NCBI GenBank assembly: GCA_050696075.1
Contig: JBOGUF010000025.1
Coordinates: forward strand, 4,272-68,271
Origin: JBOGUF01 sp050696075
Lineage (GTDB): Bacteria; Chloroflexota; Chloroflexia; Thermomicrobiales; UBA6265
Length of the DNA: 64,000 nucleotides
Direction of reading: 5' to 3'
Each line of letters starts with the position of its first letter. The stretch's first letter is position 1. A program made the position numbers and the translations under genes. Under the pieces are notes generated by a model. It searched no databases and had not been told where the DNA came from. It worked only from the letters and a program-made list of their open reading frames with translations. This document shows positions 25,631 through 34,591 of this stretch, piece by piece.

Positions 25631-26389
25631 TTACGCCTTCTCGGGCGCGGCAATGCCGCGGGCAACGGCGACCGTCAAGATTTCGTCGACGATGCTCTCG
25701 ACCGTGCGGTGGTCGGTGGCGATGACGACCGCATCGTCGGCGGCGCGGAGGGGAGCGACCGCTCGGCTTGAGTCGTAGGCGTCTCGGGCGCGCATCGCGG
25801 CGAGAATGGCGCCGCTATCGACCGGCGTGCCGCGCGCTTCGAGTTCACGGGCGCGGCGACGCGCTCGCTCTTCGTCACTGGCATCGAGGAAGATCTTGAG
25901 ACCGGCCTCGGGGAGGACGACCGATCCCACGTCGCGACCAACCATGACGACCTGGTCCCCAGCCGCGATCCGGCGCTGTACCGGCAAGAGCGCCGCTCGC
26001 ACCTCTGGGACGGCTGAGACCGCGGAGACACGCGCCTCGACCGGTTTCTCGCGTATCGCCCAAGTCACGTCGTTGCCGTCGAGGAGGACGTCGTAGAACC
26101 GGCCATCGGCGACGCTAGGTGGCCTGACGGCGATCTCAATAGCTCCCGCCAGGTCGGCGAGCAGTCCGTGCGCGGTGTCGGCAATGCCCCGCCGGATCGC
26201 GGCGAGCGTTACGGTGCGATAGAGAATACCGGTGTCAAAGAGCGTCGCGCCGAGACGGTCCGCCACGGCGCGGGCGACGGTTGTCTTGCCGGCCGCGGCC
26301 GGGCCGTCGATCGCGATCACCCGGCGAAACTGGTCCGCTCTGTTGGCGTTTGCCGGTGCGGCCGCGCCGATCTGAGAATTGCTGACCAT
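25631..26389 (-). CDS. cmk: Cytidylate kinase
   Basis: Phosphorylates CMP and dCMP. The 252-residue protein has P-loop IDGPAAAGKTTVARAVAD, substrate segment TGILYRTVTLAAIRRG, VVMVGRDVGSVVLPEAG and lid Arg residues in DEERARRRARELEARG. The ATG at 26389 has AGGAG just upstream, although the spacing is short. Its first 155 bases overlap the rluB gene in another frame of the same strand; even from the GTG at 26320 the overlap is 86 bases. Confidence 0.94.
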   Translation of the reverse strand: MVSNSQIGAAAPANANRADQFRRVIAIDGPAAAGKTTVARAVADRLGATLFDTGILYRTVTLAAIRRGIADTAHGLLADLAGAIEIAVRPPSVADGRFYDVLLDGNDVTWAIREKPVEARVSAVSAVPEVRAALLPVQRRIAAGDQVVMVGRDVGSVVLPEAGLKIFLDASDEERARRRARELEARGTPVDSGAILAAMRARDAYDSSRAVAPLRAADDAVVIATDHRTVESIVDEILTVAVARGIAAPEKA

Positions 26390-27464
26390 CGCCTCCTCGT
26401 CTCGATGGCCCCTGCCGTGGCTGTTGGCCCTGTTCGGGTGGTGCGCCGCGCCGTGGGCCAGTCTGCTCCGTGCGCCGGGATTCGTTGTGCTTGTTCCCGC
26501 GGTCGGATGGGGGCTTTCGGGATTGCCCAGGTTCGCTTGGCTTTTGGGCGGTTTGCTGGTCGGAGCGGGGATGCTGGCCACGACGCTTCGTCGTTGCCGT
26601 GCCGCGCCGCGGCGGCGCGGCACGGCGTTGAGCGCGTGCCGGCATTTCTTCCGTGGTACGGCGTGGACGGCGAGGCAAGTCTTCGTCAGCGGGTGCGCCA
26701 TAGCCACGTCGCGCGGCCGCCGTCAGCCGATCTTCCCCATCTTCCTCACGGCCCAGACCGAGCGCTTCGAATAGCGTCTTCTCCTCACCCGGGCGCAGAT
26801 CGCGCCACGTGCCGACTGGGATACCGGTGACGCTGAGCGGACCAATGCGAACGCGGCGCAAGCGATCGACTTCGATGCCAACCGTTTCCATGATGCGACG
26901 GACGACGTGGAAGAGCCCTTCGTGGATCACGATCTTGAGCAAGATGCCCTCGCGCGTCTCGCGCACGATGCGAAACTCCTGTGGCACGACCCGCTTGCCG
27001 TCGATCGTGACGCCCTTGCGGACGCGTTCGAGCGATGCGTCGCTTGGTCGAGCCGGGGTGCGGATCTCGTATTCCTTGTCCAGGCCATAGCGCGGGTGCA
27101 TGACCCGATTGGCGACGTCGCCGTCATTGGTAAGGAGAAGTAGGCCCTCGGTGATGCGGTCGAGCCGCCCGACCGGATAGACCCGTTCGCTGACCTGGAC
27201 GAGGTCGAGGACGGTGCGGCGGTCGCGCTCGTCTTTGGTCGTGGTGATGTAGCCGCGCGGCTTGTTGAGGATGATGTAGCGGCTGCGCTGGCGACGGAGC
27301 AGCTTGCCGTCGACTCGGATGTCGGAACGGACCGGATCGGCCTTCGTGCCGAGTTCTGTGATGACGTGCCCGTCGACGGAGACGCGACCATCCCGGATCA
27401 TCTGTTCAGCGGCGCGCCGGGAAGCGACCCCGCGGCCGGCCAGGATCCGTTGTAGGCGCTCCAT
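26235..27464 (-). CDS. rluB: Large-subunit rRNA pseudouridine synthase (RluB/RsuA family) with long basic tail
   Basis: 409 residues. The S4 RNA-binding domain is at 1-60 (LQRILAGRGVASRRAAEQMI), and the catalytic domain has the active Asp in PVGRLDRITEGLLLLTNDG, with FHVVRRIMETVG and RIGPLSVTGIPVG. After residue 235 the protein continues for about 170 residues of Arg-, Gly-, Gln- and Pro-rich low complexity (RRGGDGQQFSDRRGRTG), much longer than in E. coli RluB. The tail's last codons overlap cmk. ATG at 27464 has GGAGGAG 9 bases upstream. Confidence 0.9.
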   Translation of the reverse strand: MERLQRILAGRGVASRRAAEQMIRDGRVSVDGHVITELGTKADPVRSDIRVDGKLLRRQRSRYIILNKPRGYITTTKDERDRRTVLDLVQVSERVYPVGRLDRITEGLLLLTNDGDVANRVMHPRYGLDKEYEIRTPARPSDASLERVRKGVTIDGKRVVPQEFRIVRETREGILLKIVIHEGLFHVVRRIMETVGIEVDRLRRVRIGPLSVTGIPVGTWRDLRPGEEKTLFEALGLGREEDGEDRLTAAARRGYGAPADEDLPRRPRRTTEEMPARAQRRAAPPRRGTATTKRRGQHPRSDQQTAQKPSEPGQSRKPPSDRGNKHNESRRTEQTGPRRGAPPEQGQQPRQGPSRRGGDGQQFSDRRGRTGKRQQSGPVSPGDRDRRPGRGRQDNRRPRRGGPSRRDAL

Positions 27465-27518
27465 GGCGCGAGGCTCCTCCAAATGAGCGAACGTCGGCAG
27501 GCGACAGGGGCCGAGCGA

Positions 27519-28715
27519 TCAGCCTTGGTCGTCGTCGGTGGCTTGGGCAACGGCCGATTGGAACACGGGGAGTTCGGCGATCTGCTCCGAGCCGACGAAG
27601 AATAGCACGCTCCCGACCTGGCTCTCCGGTTCGCCAGGTGGGCCGAGTCTGAGTTGGTACGCGACTTCGCCGTCGCCGCTCGCGGGCAGGACAATGGCGG
27701 CCGGGTTGCTCAACTCGACTTGCCAGGCCGCGAGTTCCTCATGCAAGCCCGGGACCTGATCGGCTTCGCTCGGCGCCACCCAGCGGTAGTCGTCGGCCAT
27801 GGCGCCTAGCATGGACTCCATGTCTGCCCAGCGCTGATCGACGTCCAGTTCTCCGGTTTCGGGATTCCGCGTGCTGTAGTCGATGGCGCTGCCAAGGGCG
27901 ACCGTGATGACGCGGTTGTTGTCGCCAGCCCAGTTAGCAATGACGAGACACCCGCCGGCGATGCCAGTTGAGCCGGTCTTCAGGCCATGAATGTCAAACC
28001 GGCCGAGCAGTTTGTTCGTCGACACGAGCGGCAATTCGCGGGGCTCGGGGCCGTCCGAGGTCACCGTGAAGGACTTTTCGCGCACGATTTGACGGATCAG
28101 GTCGTATTCCATGAGCCGGGCGGCCAGGGCAGCAAGGTCGCGGGCGCTGGTGTAGTGGTCCGGGTCGTCGGCGAGTCCGACCGGGTTGGTGAATTGCGTC
28201 TGCTGCAATCCCATGGCCTCGGCGACCGCGTTCATTTCGCCGACAAACGCGCCTACCGGATCATCGGCGTTAATCTGTCCGCCGACACGTCGCGCAAGGG
28301 CGAGCGCGGCGTCGTTGCCGGACGGGATCATGAGACCGTACAACAGGTCCTCGACTGTCCAAATCTCGCCGACCTCGACGCCCATGTGGGACTCATTCTC
28401 CTGGTCGACCATGTCGGCAGTGGTAATCTCGATCGGTTCGTTCAGGTCCGCAACGCGTTCGAGCACGACGAGGGCCGTCGCGATCTTGGTCGTGCTGGCG
28501 GGTGGGAGTGGTTCGTCGGCATTTTTTTGGTAAAGGACGACATTTGCGGTGACGTCGATCGAAAAGACGGCCCGTGCGGTGACGTCCGGCGGTGACAACG
28601 GGTCGAACGCGCCGATGGGAGCGGGGTGGAGGATCGGAAGGGCGATGGTAAGGAGGATCGCGATCGAGAGAAGTCGCCGCGAGGCATACCGGCGACATTT
28701 GCTGGAAGGATGCAT
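27519..28715 (-). CDS. D-alanyl-D-alanine carboxypeptidase (PBP5/DacA family)
   Basis: Serine peptidase S11 that trims peptidoglycan pentapeptides, 398 residues. A signal-peptide-like segment (LLSIAILLTIALPILHPAPIGA) precedes the catalytic domain with SxxK (ASTTKIATA), SxN (PSGNDAALALA) and KTG (LKTGSTGIAGG). A C-terminal beta domain of about 90 residues follows, ending near ELPVFQSAVAQATDDDQG without an obvious amphipathic anchor. The start may be the ATG at 28715 or 28745; both keep the signal peptide. Confidence 0.92.
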   Translation of the reverse strand: MHPSSKCRRYASRRLLSIAILLTIALPILHPAPIGAFDPLSPPDVTARAVFSIDVTANVVLYQKNADEPLPPASTTKIATALVVLERVADLNEPIEITTADMVDQENESHMGVEVGEIWTVEDLLYGLMIPSGNDAALALARRVGGQINADDPVGAFVGEMNAVAEAMGLQQTQFTNPVGLADDPDHYTSARDLAALAARLMEYDLIRQIVREKSFTVTSDGPEPRELPLVSTNKLLGRFDIHGLKTGSTGIAGGCLVIANWAGDNNRVITVALGSAIDYSTRNPETGELDVDQRWADMESMLGAMADDYRWVAPSEADQVPGLHEELAAWQVELSNPAAIVLPASGDGEVAYQLRLGPPGEPESQVGSVLFFVGSEQIAELPVFQSAVAQATDDDQG

Positions 28716-28932
28716 AGGGTCGGGTGTGCTCCGTCGCCGTGACATCGCGCAATCGCTCACGGGTAGCCGAGTATACGTGCGCCGGCGTTCGCTCGCCAAC
28801 CGGCTCTGTTTCCGCGTCAGCGGACGGAGCGGCGGGCTCCCGGACGGGGTGGGGTAGACTAGGGGGTGGGTCGGATCGAAAGACGACCTGCCGTTTCCGT
28901 AATTGTGTTGGACAAATCTGGCGAGGTCGTAG

Positions 28933-29700
28933 GTGATACGGATTGCCGCAATTGGCGACTTACACATTCGGGGCGACGTGCCGGAGGGGTTGGTGCGGCA
29001 TTTCGCCACCATGCACCAGCACGCGGACCTGTTGGTCGTCGCGGGCGATATAACAAACCACGGGACGGTCCGGCAGGCGGAGTTAGCGGCGGACCTCTTC
29101 CGCATGGCGGCGTTGCCCATCTTCGCCGTCCTCGGCAACCACGATCGCCGCACGACGCGTCGCCGGTCGTTCTGCCAGGCGCTGGCGAACGGGGGAGCAA
29201 CGGTCCTCGACGGCGGTACGGCGACGATCGAGGTTCGTGGAACCAGTCTCGGCATCGCGGGAGTTGGCGGCTCCGGCGGCGGATTCTGGCCGATGGAAGG
29301 TCCGGACACAATTTCGGTCAAGGCATCGCAGGCGCTGGCGGTCCGGGCACGTCGGGAGGCCACGCGCCTCGACGCGGCGTTGCGTCGCGTACACGGCGAT
29401 CGGATCGTCGTCGTCACGCACTTCGCGCCGACGACAACGACGCTTGGGCGCGAGCCGGTCGCCAAGTATTTCTTGCTCGGCAACTGCGAGTTGGCGAAGG
29501 TGATCGACCGGTACGACGTCGATCTTGTGCTGCACGGTCACGCACATTTGGGCAGCCCGAGCGGCAGCACGCCGGGCGGAACGCTTGTGCTCAACGTCGC
29601 GTACGACGTGAATGGTGGGCCGGTACTTCACCAATTGTCGTCAGCGGCGATGTCACCTCCGCCTCTTTTCGCGACGCGAGTCATCGAGGGGCCGGTATGA
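28933..29700 (+). CDS. Calcineurin-like metallophosphoesterase
   Basis: A 255-residue phosphoesterase with the full metal-binding set: GDLHIRG, AGDITNHG, LGNHDRR, VVVTHFAP and HGHAHLGS. The GTG at 28933 follows GAGG by about 6 bases. Its stop overlaps the start of the aminotransferase-like gene as ATGA, so the two are made together. The substrate is unknown; this family includes nucleotide and phospholipid phosphodiesterases. Confidence 0.88.
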   Translation: MIRIAAIGDLHIRGDVPEGLVRHFATMHQHADLLVVAGDITNHGTVRQAELAADLFRMAALPIFAVLGNHDRRTTRRRSFCQALANGGATVLDGGTATIEVRGTSLGIAGVGGSGGGFWPMEGPDTISVKASQALAVRARREATRLDAALRRVHGDRIVVVTHFAPTTTTLGREPVAKYFLLGNCELAKVIDRYDVDLVLHGHAHLGSPSGSTPGGTLVLNVAYDVNGGPVLHQLSSAAMSPPPLFATRVIEGPV

Positions 29701-30734
29701 GGCCGCGACCCGGACCGATTCAGATCGCGCGCCAGACGCCGCCGGCGGAGGGTCCGATTCGCCTCAACCTACTGGCGAACCCGTATGGTCCGTCGATTCG
29801 CGTGCAAGAAGCGTTGGCGAGCGCGGACGACCTACACCTGCCGCAGCACGATCGCCAGCGGCGGGTACAGGAACGGCTGGCGGCGATGGTTGGCCTATCG
29901 CCGACCTGGCTGGTGCTGGCCAACGGCATCGACGACCTCTATCGAAGGGTGCTGATCTGGCAACGCGAACGATCGGCCGTCGTAACCTTTCCCCCGACCG
30001 ACGCGACCGCGGATCGCATCGCGAGTCAACACGATTTCGACGTGCGCCGCGTCGGGCGCACTCATCGTTTCACGCTCGATCTCGAGGCGGAGCGCGGTGG
30101 CCTGGTGCCGGAGCAGTCGATTGCGGTGGTCATGTCGCCCAACGAGCCGACCGGGACGGAACTATCGAGCCTGGATGCCGTTCGCCTGAGCCGCATCTGT
30201 CGCCTCGTCGTGATCGACGAACGGCACGGCGAGTACGGGGCGCGCACGCTTGTGCCGCTGGCGAGGGAATTCGACAACCTGATCGTGGCGAGGTCGATGG
30301 AGACGTGGGCGGCGCTCGCGGGATTCCCGCTCGCCTTTGCCGTTGCGCCACCACGGATCGCGGCGCAATTGGCTGAATGCGGACAGACATCGGCGATACC
30401 GGCAGGGGCGTTGATCGCCGCCGAAGCCACGCTCGACGATATCGCCTACATGCGGGCAACGGTGCAGCGCGTTCGTGAAGAGAAAGCGCGCCTCTACCGT
30501 ATGCTGCGTAAGCTGAACATGGTGCGGCCGGTGCCGTCCTGGGCGAATTTTCTGTTAGCCCGCGTCGAGCGAGGCAACGCCGGTTGGTTCCATCGTGAGC
30601 TGGCCGATCGAAGCATTTACTCCTGCTTGCCCGATCAGGCCGAACTCGACGGCTATCTGCGGCTAAGCGCCTCGCGGCCCGAGCACACCCTCGCGTTGAA
30701 GCATGCTTTGATTGAGATCGCGACGGCCCTCTAA
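29697..30734 (+). CDS. Aminotransferase class I/II-like protein lacking the PLP lysine
   Basis: 345 residues with a HisC/CobD-like fold. LLANPYGPS matches the N-terminal ENPYGPSP motif, MSPNEPTGTEL matches NPNNPTG, and VVIDERHGEYG matches the DEAYxEF strand. Where HisC has R-T-L-S-K-A-F-G-L-A-G the protein reads RSMETWAALAG (199-209), so the Schiff-base lysine is Thr203. The usual YxxD-type PLP contacts are also weak. It is therefore probably not an active transaminase. It is ATGA-coupled to the metallophosphoesterase; a role tied to that enzyme is inference. Confidence 0.78.
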   Translation: MRPRPGPIQIARQTPPAEGPIRLNLLANPYGPSIRVQEALASADDLHLPQHDRQRRVQERLAAMVGLSPTWLVLANGIDDLYRRVLIWQRERSAVVTFPPTDATADRIASQHDFDVRRVGRTHRFTLDLEAERGGLVPEQSIAVVMSPNEPTGTELSSLDAVRLSRICRLVVIDERHGEYGARTLVPLAREFDNLIVARSMETWAALAGFPLAFAVAPPRIAAQLAECGQTSAIPAGALIAAEATLDDIAYMRATVQRVREEKARLYRMLRKLNMVRPVPSWANFLLARVERGNAGWFHRELADRSIYSCLPDQAELDGYLRLSASRPEHTLALKHALIEIATAL

Positions 30735-30789
30735 ACCGGTCTGTTCACGACCGTCCTCCTGAGCCGCGCCCTCTCTGTTTGTGACACGC

Positions 30790-30837
30790 CACCTCCCGTA
30801 TCATGCCGAGCTTGTTGAGGCATGATGGGGGGAGGTG
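30790..30837. terminator. Bidirectional hairpin between convergent genes
   Basis: CACCTCCC and ATCATGCC pair with GGCATGAT and GGGAGGTG around an 11-base loop, 16 bp in two helices separated by a 2-base internal loop. It lies between the aminotransferase-like gene and the CopC/CopD gene, which converge, so it probably ends both. Confidence 0.7.
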
Positions 30838-30844
30838 ATCGCGA

Positions 30845-33664
30845 TTACGGTGCGGATGTCGGCGTGCCTGACGACGTGTCCTGATGGATCTCATCGATCA
30901 GCCAGCGATCGCCGACTTCGGCGAAGACGAGGACGACGCGGATGACGTGGGGATGGTTGACCGGATCCTCGGTGACGACGTGGGCGGCGACGCGGCCGTC
31001 CGCCTGTTCCCGCACCTCGCTTATGGAGCGAATCCAGCCGCGCTGATCGGCCGGAAGTGGCGCGGGTGCCGTGTCTGCCAGGTCAATCGCGGCATGTCGA
31101 CCAGCTTCGTCAAGTCCGGCGAATTGGGGAGCGATGTAGTCGTTCGTGTACAGCGCGAGGCGGCGAGGGTAGTCGCCGGCGCTGGCGCAGGCGACAAACT
31201 CGCGGACCGTTCGGGTGACGCCATCGACGGCCGCGTCGTTGGCATCCTCGCCCCGCGGCCACGGAAAGGCGTTCGAGCCGACCGGAGCCGAGGAGTCCGG
31301 GTCGGTTGCCGCCGGACTGCCCAGTTCAAAGAAGTCTCGCGGATGGACGGGATCGATTTGGCATTCGCTGGGGTCGGGCGAGATCACGTCCGCCGCCGCT
31401 TCGGATGACGTGCGCGAAAGGGATTGGATATAGGCGACGACATCGTTAATCTCGCTTTCGGAGAGCGTTTCACCAAAGCCGGGCATGGCGGTGCCGGGGA
31501 GACCATTGGTCACCCACAGCGCCAAATCCTCGGGGCGATGGGCTCGATGGAGTGGGCTGGTCAGATCGGCGGGGGGCGGGTTGAGGCCGGCGGCGGCGGG
31601 ACCATCCCCCTGGCCGGCAGCGCCGTGACATGTGGCGCAGTTCGCCAGATAAATCTCCTCTCCGCGCACGATGGCTGCCTCGTCAACCGCGGCCAGGGCT
31701 ACGCCGCCCGCTTCCGCTTCCACCGGATCGACGCGGGACTGAAGGAGCAAGACGACGCCCAAGGCAAGCGCGGCCCCCGAGAGGATGGCACTTTCGCGAC
31801 GCAACCGGTTGCGCCCGGCGGACCAAGCGACGCCGAAGCCGATCACGGACGCTACGATGAGGGCGATGCCGGCCACGCCGCCCGTGTCGAAGTGCCAAGC
31901 GGGTCCAGGCGCCCGCGAGGGAGGCGCTGTCGCGGCAATATCGACCGCCGTCGTGTCTTGCCATTGAAACTCGCCGATCTTGCGGACGATGGCGACGATG
32001 GACCAATCGCCGGCGATGCTGAGCTCGCTGCCGTGCCCCTCGAAAGCGTTGCCCGCGGCGCGGGTGAGCGCGAGCTCTTGCTGGCCTAAGTCTTGACCAT
32101 CGAGCGTGAGGCGCAGTACCCCCTCGGTGTCGACTGGGAGCGGCTCGCCCGAGAGTTCGAGGCGGTAGTGGTTGGGGCCGGTCGCGCCGGGCGTCAAGGT
32201 GAGGGTGCCGGCCTGCCCGTTCGCTTCGAGATCGCGATGGATCGCGTTGCCTTCAGCCGCCAGCGTGGCGCGGGCGGGTTGGAGACTGGTCAAGCGGCCG
32301 ACCGCGACGAAGAGGAGAACCATGAGGACCGCTTCGAGGGTGATCGCCACACGGAAGCGACGGGCCCAGAGCGTGGCTGCCTCGTTCGAGGCGGCGTTGA
32401 TGCGCCGGGTGACGACGAGGAGATTGAAGGCGCCAAAACCGAGGAGCGGCAGAAGAATCAGGAGCTTGGCGATCAGCGAGCGGCCGTAGCTGGTTTCCGT
32501 CAAGCCGTCGAGACTGCCGATCTGGAGCCAGGCGGCGTAGGAACCGCTTGCGCCCATGATCGCCCAGCCGACGAGCGCCACCGCTGAGAAGCGCGGAATC
32601 GCGCGGACCAGCACCGCCCGTCGCTCTTCCGACCGTAAGGACGAGATGAGCGGCGCCAAGACGGCGACGAGCAGGAAGAGTCCGCCTACCCACATCGCGG
32701 CGCTGGTGAGGTGGAGATAGTCGATGGCGATCGCCGCGGTCCGCCCCGTTGTTTCCGCCGAAGCATGAGAAATCAGGCTGAAAGGCAACGGGAGGGCTAG
32801 CGCCAGCCCAAGCGTCAGCAGCGTGCGCCACGGGCGCTGGCGTGGTCGCCACCAAGGCGCGGCGGCGAGCGCGGCGGCGTAGACGAAAAGCAACGCGATG
32901 CGGGCAATCCAGAGTTCGCCATAGCGGGTGTCGAGAAGCGTCGTGCGGAGGTTTTCGAGGAAGCCGTCGGACGGCAGGTCGGCTGCCTGGACGCCCATCG
33001 CAAAGAGGTTCCCCAGGAGGGCGAAGACGATCACGCCGTCCGCGTAACCCCGGGCGCGGCGGACCAACTCCGGTCCGCTCCGCCATGCCGAGGCGATGCC
33101 CGGTCGCAGAACCAGGAGCCAAACCGGCCAGATCGCGGCGGCGAGCGCGAGACCGATGAGTGCCGCCCAGCGGGAGGCGGTGCGCAGCCATTCCGGCGCT
33201 CCGCTGGTCGACGTCGTGGCCGGGGGAACGACGGCCTGCACGTCCGCTTCGGTCCCGACGGTGAACGCGAAATAGCCTTGCGCGGGATGGCCGTCGTCGA
33301 TGGAGAGCGTCTGCCAAACGACAGAATAGGTGCCGTTCGATAATCCGGGCGGAAGATCGAGGATGAGTGCGCGTGGACCCTCACCCGGACGGCTGGTGGC
33401 GCCCGCAACCTCCTGGCCATCTTGACCGAAGAGTCGGGCGTTGGTCCTCGTGTGCTCCAGGCGTTCGGTGAAGCCCATGACGACCTGGCTGGGCGCGGTG
33501 GGGAGAATCGCGTTGGCGCTCGGATCGCTGGTATCGAGTTGGGCATGAGCACTGGCGCTCGCGGGCACCGCCGCCGCAATGACCACGACCACTATGGCCG
33601 CAAGCAGGCAGCGGAACGCGAGAGCTATTCGTCCGCGTGTGGGCATGAGTTCTGGCGTGTGCAT
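30845..33664 (-). CDS. CopC-CopD-cytochrome c-NTF2-like fusion protein
   Basis: A 939-residue membrane protein. A signal peptide ends at ASASAHAQLD, leaving the N-terminal His used by CopC copper sites; a CopC domain (SDPSANAILPTAP, GFTERLEHTRTN, GTYSVVWQTLSIDDGHPAQG) spans to about 135. Eight or so transmembrane helices follow (CopD, with SHASAETTGRTAAIAIDYLHL). Then a YtkA-like beta domain, another helix, a class I cytochrome c with CATCHGAAGQGDG and distal PGTAMPGFG, and a C-terminal NTF2-like domain ending EVGDRWLIDEIHQD. It probably handles copper at the membrane with a redox partner. ATG at 33664 has AGGA 7 bases upstream. Confidence 0.87.
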   Translation of the reverse strand: MHTPELMPTRGRIALAFRCLLAAIVVVVIAAAVPASASAHAQLDTSDPSANAILPTAPSQVVMGFTERLEHTRTNARLFGQDGQEVAGATSRPGEGPRALILDLPPGLSNGTYSVVWQTLSIDDGHPAQGYFAFTVGTEADVQAVVPPATTSTSGAPEWLRTASRWAALIGLALAAAIWPVWLLVLRPGIASAWRSGPELVRRARGYADGVIVFALLGNLFAMGVQAADLPSDGFLENLRTTLLDTRYGELWIARIALLFVYAAALAAAPWWRPRQRPWRTLLTLGLALALPLPFSLISHASAETTGRTAAIAIDYLHLTSAAMWVGGLFLLVAVLAPLISSLRSEERRAVLVRAIPRFSAVALVGWAIMGASGSYAAWLQIGSLDGLTETSYGRSLIAKLLILLPLLGFGAFNLLVVTRRINAASNEAATLWARRFRVAITLEAVLMVLLFVAVGRLTSLQPARATLAAEGNAIHRDLEANGQAGTLTLTPGATGPNHYRLELSGEPLPVDTEGVLRLTLDGQDLGQQELALTRAAGNAFEGHGSELSIAGDWSIVAIVRKIGEFQWQDTTAVDIAATAPPSRAPGPAWHFDTGGVAGIALIVASVIGFGVAWSAGRNRLRRESAILSGAALALGVVLLLQSRVDPVEAEAGGVALAAVDEAAIVRGEEIYLANCATCHGAAGQGDGPAAAGLNPPPADLTSPLHRAHRPEDLALWVTNGLPGTAMPGFGETLSESEINDVVAYIQSLSRTSSEAAADVISPDPSECQIDPVHPRDFFELGSPAATDPDSSAPVGSNAFPWPRGEDANDAAVDGVTRTVREFVACASAGDYPRRLALYTNDYIAPQFAGLDEAGRHAAIDLADTAPAPLPADQRGWIRSISEVREQADGRVAAHVVTEDPVNHPHVIRVVLVFAEVGDRWLIDEIHQDTSSGTPTSAP

Positions 33665-33799
33665 GGTCGATCCTGACAATTGCTCTTCGCACTGCTCGTC
33701 GCGAAAGAGAGCACGTTGGCGCAATAGAGGGCCGGTGCGGTCGGTGCGGACCTACCGGCGGGCGTCAAATCGGCTCGGAGAACGTGTCTGAACGGTGAA

Positions 33800-34279
33800 C
33801 TACTTTGGTGGCGGGGTCCACGGTCGAACAAACGCGGGTGACAACGCGTGCGCCGCCGAAGGATGGAGCGATGGTCGGCCGAAGACAATCAGGGCGGTGA
33901 TGGCAAGTGCCAGCGAGAGGAGTCCGCCGTGCTCGGCGCTTACCGAGAGTTCCGTAAGAATGGGAACATCGGGCGGCGGATCAATCTCCCGCGAATGCCC
34001 GTCGAATTCAACCCGCGGCGTGACCGGCGCCAAGAGCCAGCGTTCCCCCGCGAGGGCGTGGTCGCGGACCCGAGACGGCGCGAAATGATGCGCGTGATTG
34101 TGGTGGTCGTGGGCAGACAGACCGCTCGCGGTCCAAAACTGAAAGAAGGCGTGGGCGTGCGAGACGTCAGCGCCGCCTCGATAGTCGGTCGGCATGGTGA
34201 GCAACGTCAGAGCGACGAGGCCGACCATCAGCCTGCCGGGTCGCCAACGCAACACGCCCGCGTGCGTCCGAGGCACCAT
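33800..34279 (-). CDS. Histidine-rich small membrane protein upstream of CopC/CopD
   Basis: 159 residues, not recognised as a named family. A first hydrophobic segment (LMVGLVALTLLTMP) is followed by an exposed stretch rich in His (SHAHAFFQFW, SAHDHHNHAHH) and, near the C-terminus, a second hydrophobic helix (LLSLALAITALIVFG). It is 135 bases upstream of the CopC/CopD fusion on the same strand, and the His clusters suggest metal binding. The start is uncertain: an in-frame ATG lies at 34396. Confidence 0.6.
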   Translation of the reverse strand: MVPRTHAGVLRWRPGRLMVGLVALTLLTMPTDYRGGADVSHAHAFFQFWTASGLSAHDHHNHAHHFAPSRVRDHALAGERWLLAPVTPRVEFDGHSREIDPPPDVPILTELSVSAEHGGLLSLALAITALIVFGRPSLHPSAAHALSPAFVRPWTPPPK

Positions 34280-34591
34280 CGCACCGATCCCGTCCGTTGC
34301 TACAACTCGATGCGACTTATCGTTCACCGCAAGTGTACTGCCTTGCTGATGGGGATACCCCTCTCGTTCGAGCAGCGGCACATCGAAGCATGGCACCTCA
34401 TTGTTACACGTACGTATCAGCGTGACGCGCGGACGACGACTGAACGAGGTCGGTGGCGCAATCGACGCAAGAGTCGAGTATCATCGCTGCGACGCCGTGA
34501 TCTCGTACATCAGCATGCGTCCAACGGTGCGGGCCACGTTGAAGCGGGCAAGAACCGCCCGCGACGTGGTACGTGAAAGGACGCTTGCCGG
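34280..34591. other. Divergent intergenic region of the copper locus
   Basis: 312 bases between the His-rich gene and the DUF4015 gene. No gene was found. GGGGATACCCC at 34351-34361 is a short palindrome resembling GC-rich copper-regulator half sites (ATACCCC), 72 bases upstream of the His-rich gene start; this is only a suggestion. Confidence 0.35.

Noticed and set aside
28866..30734. A 622-codon plus-strand frame covering the phosphoesterase region
   Set aside because: Its first 830 bases are Arg/Gly-rich noise opposite in frame to a well-supported metallophosphoesterase; only the part from 29697 (the aminotransferase-like gene) is real.
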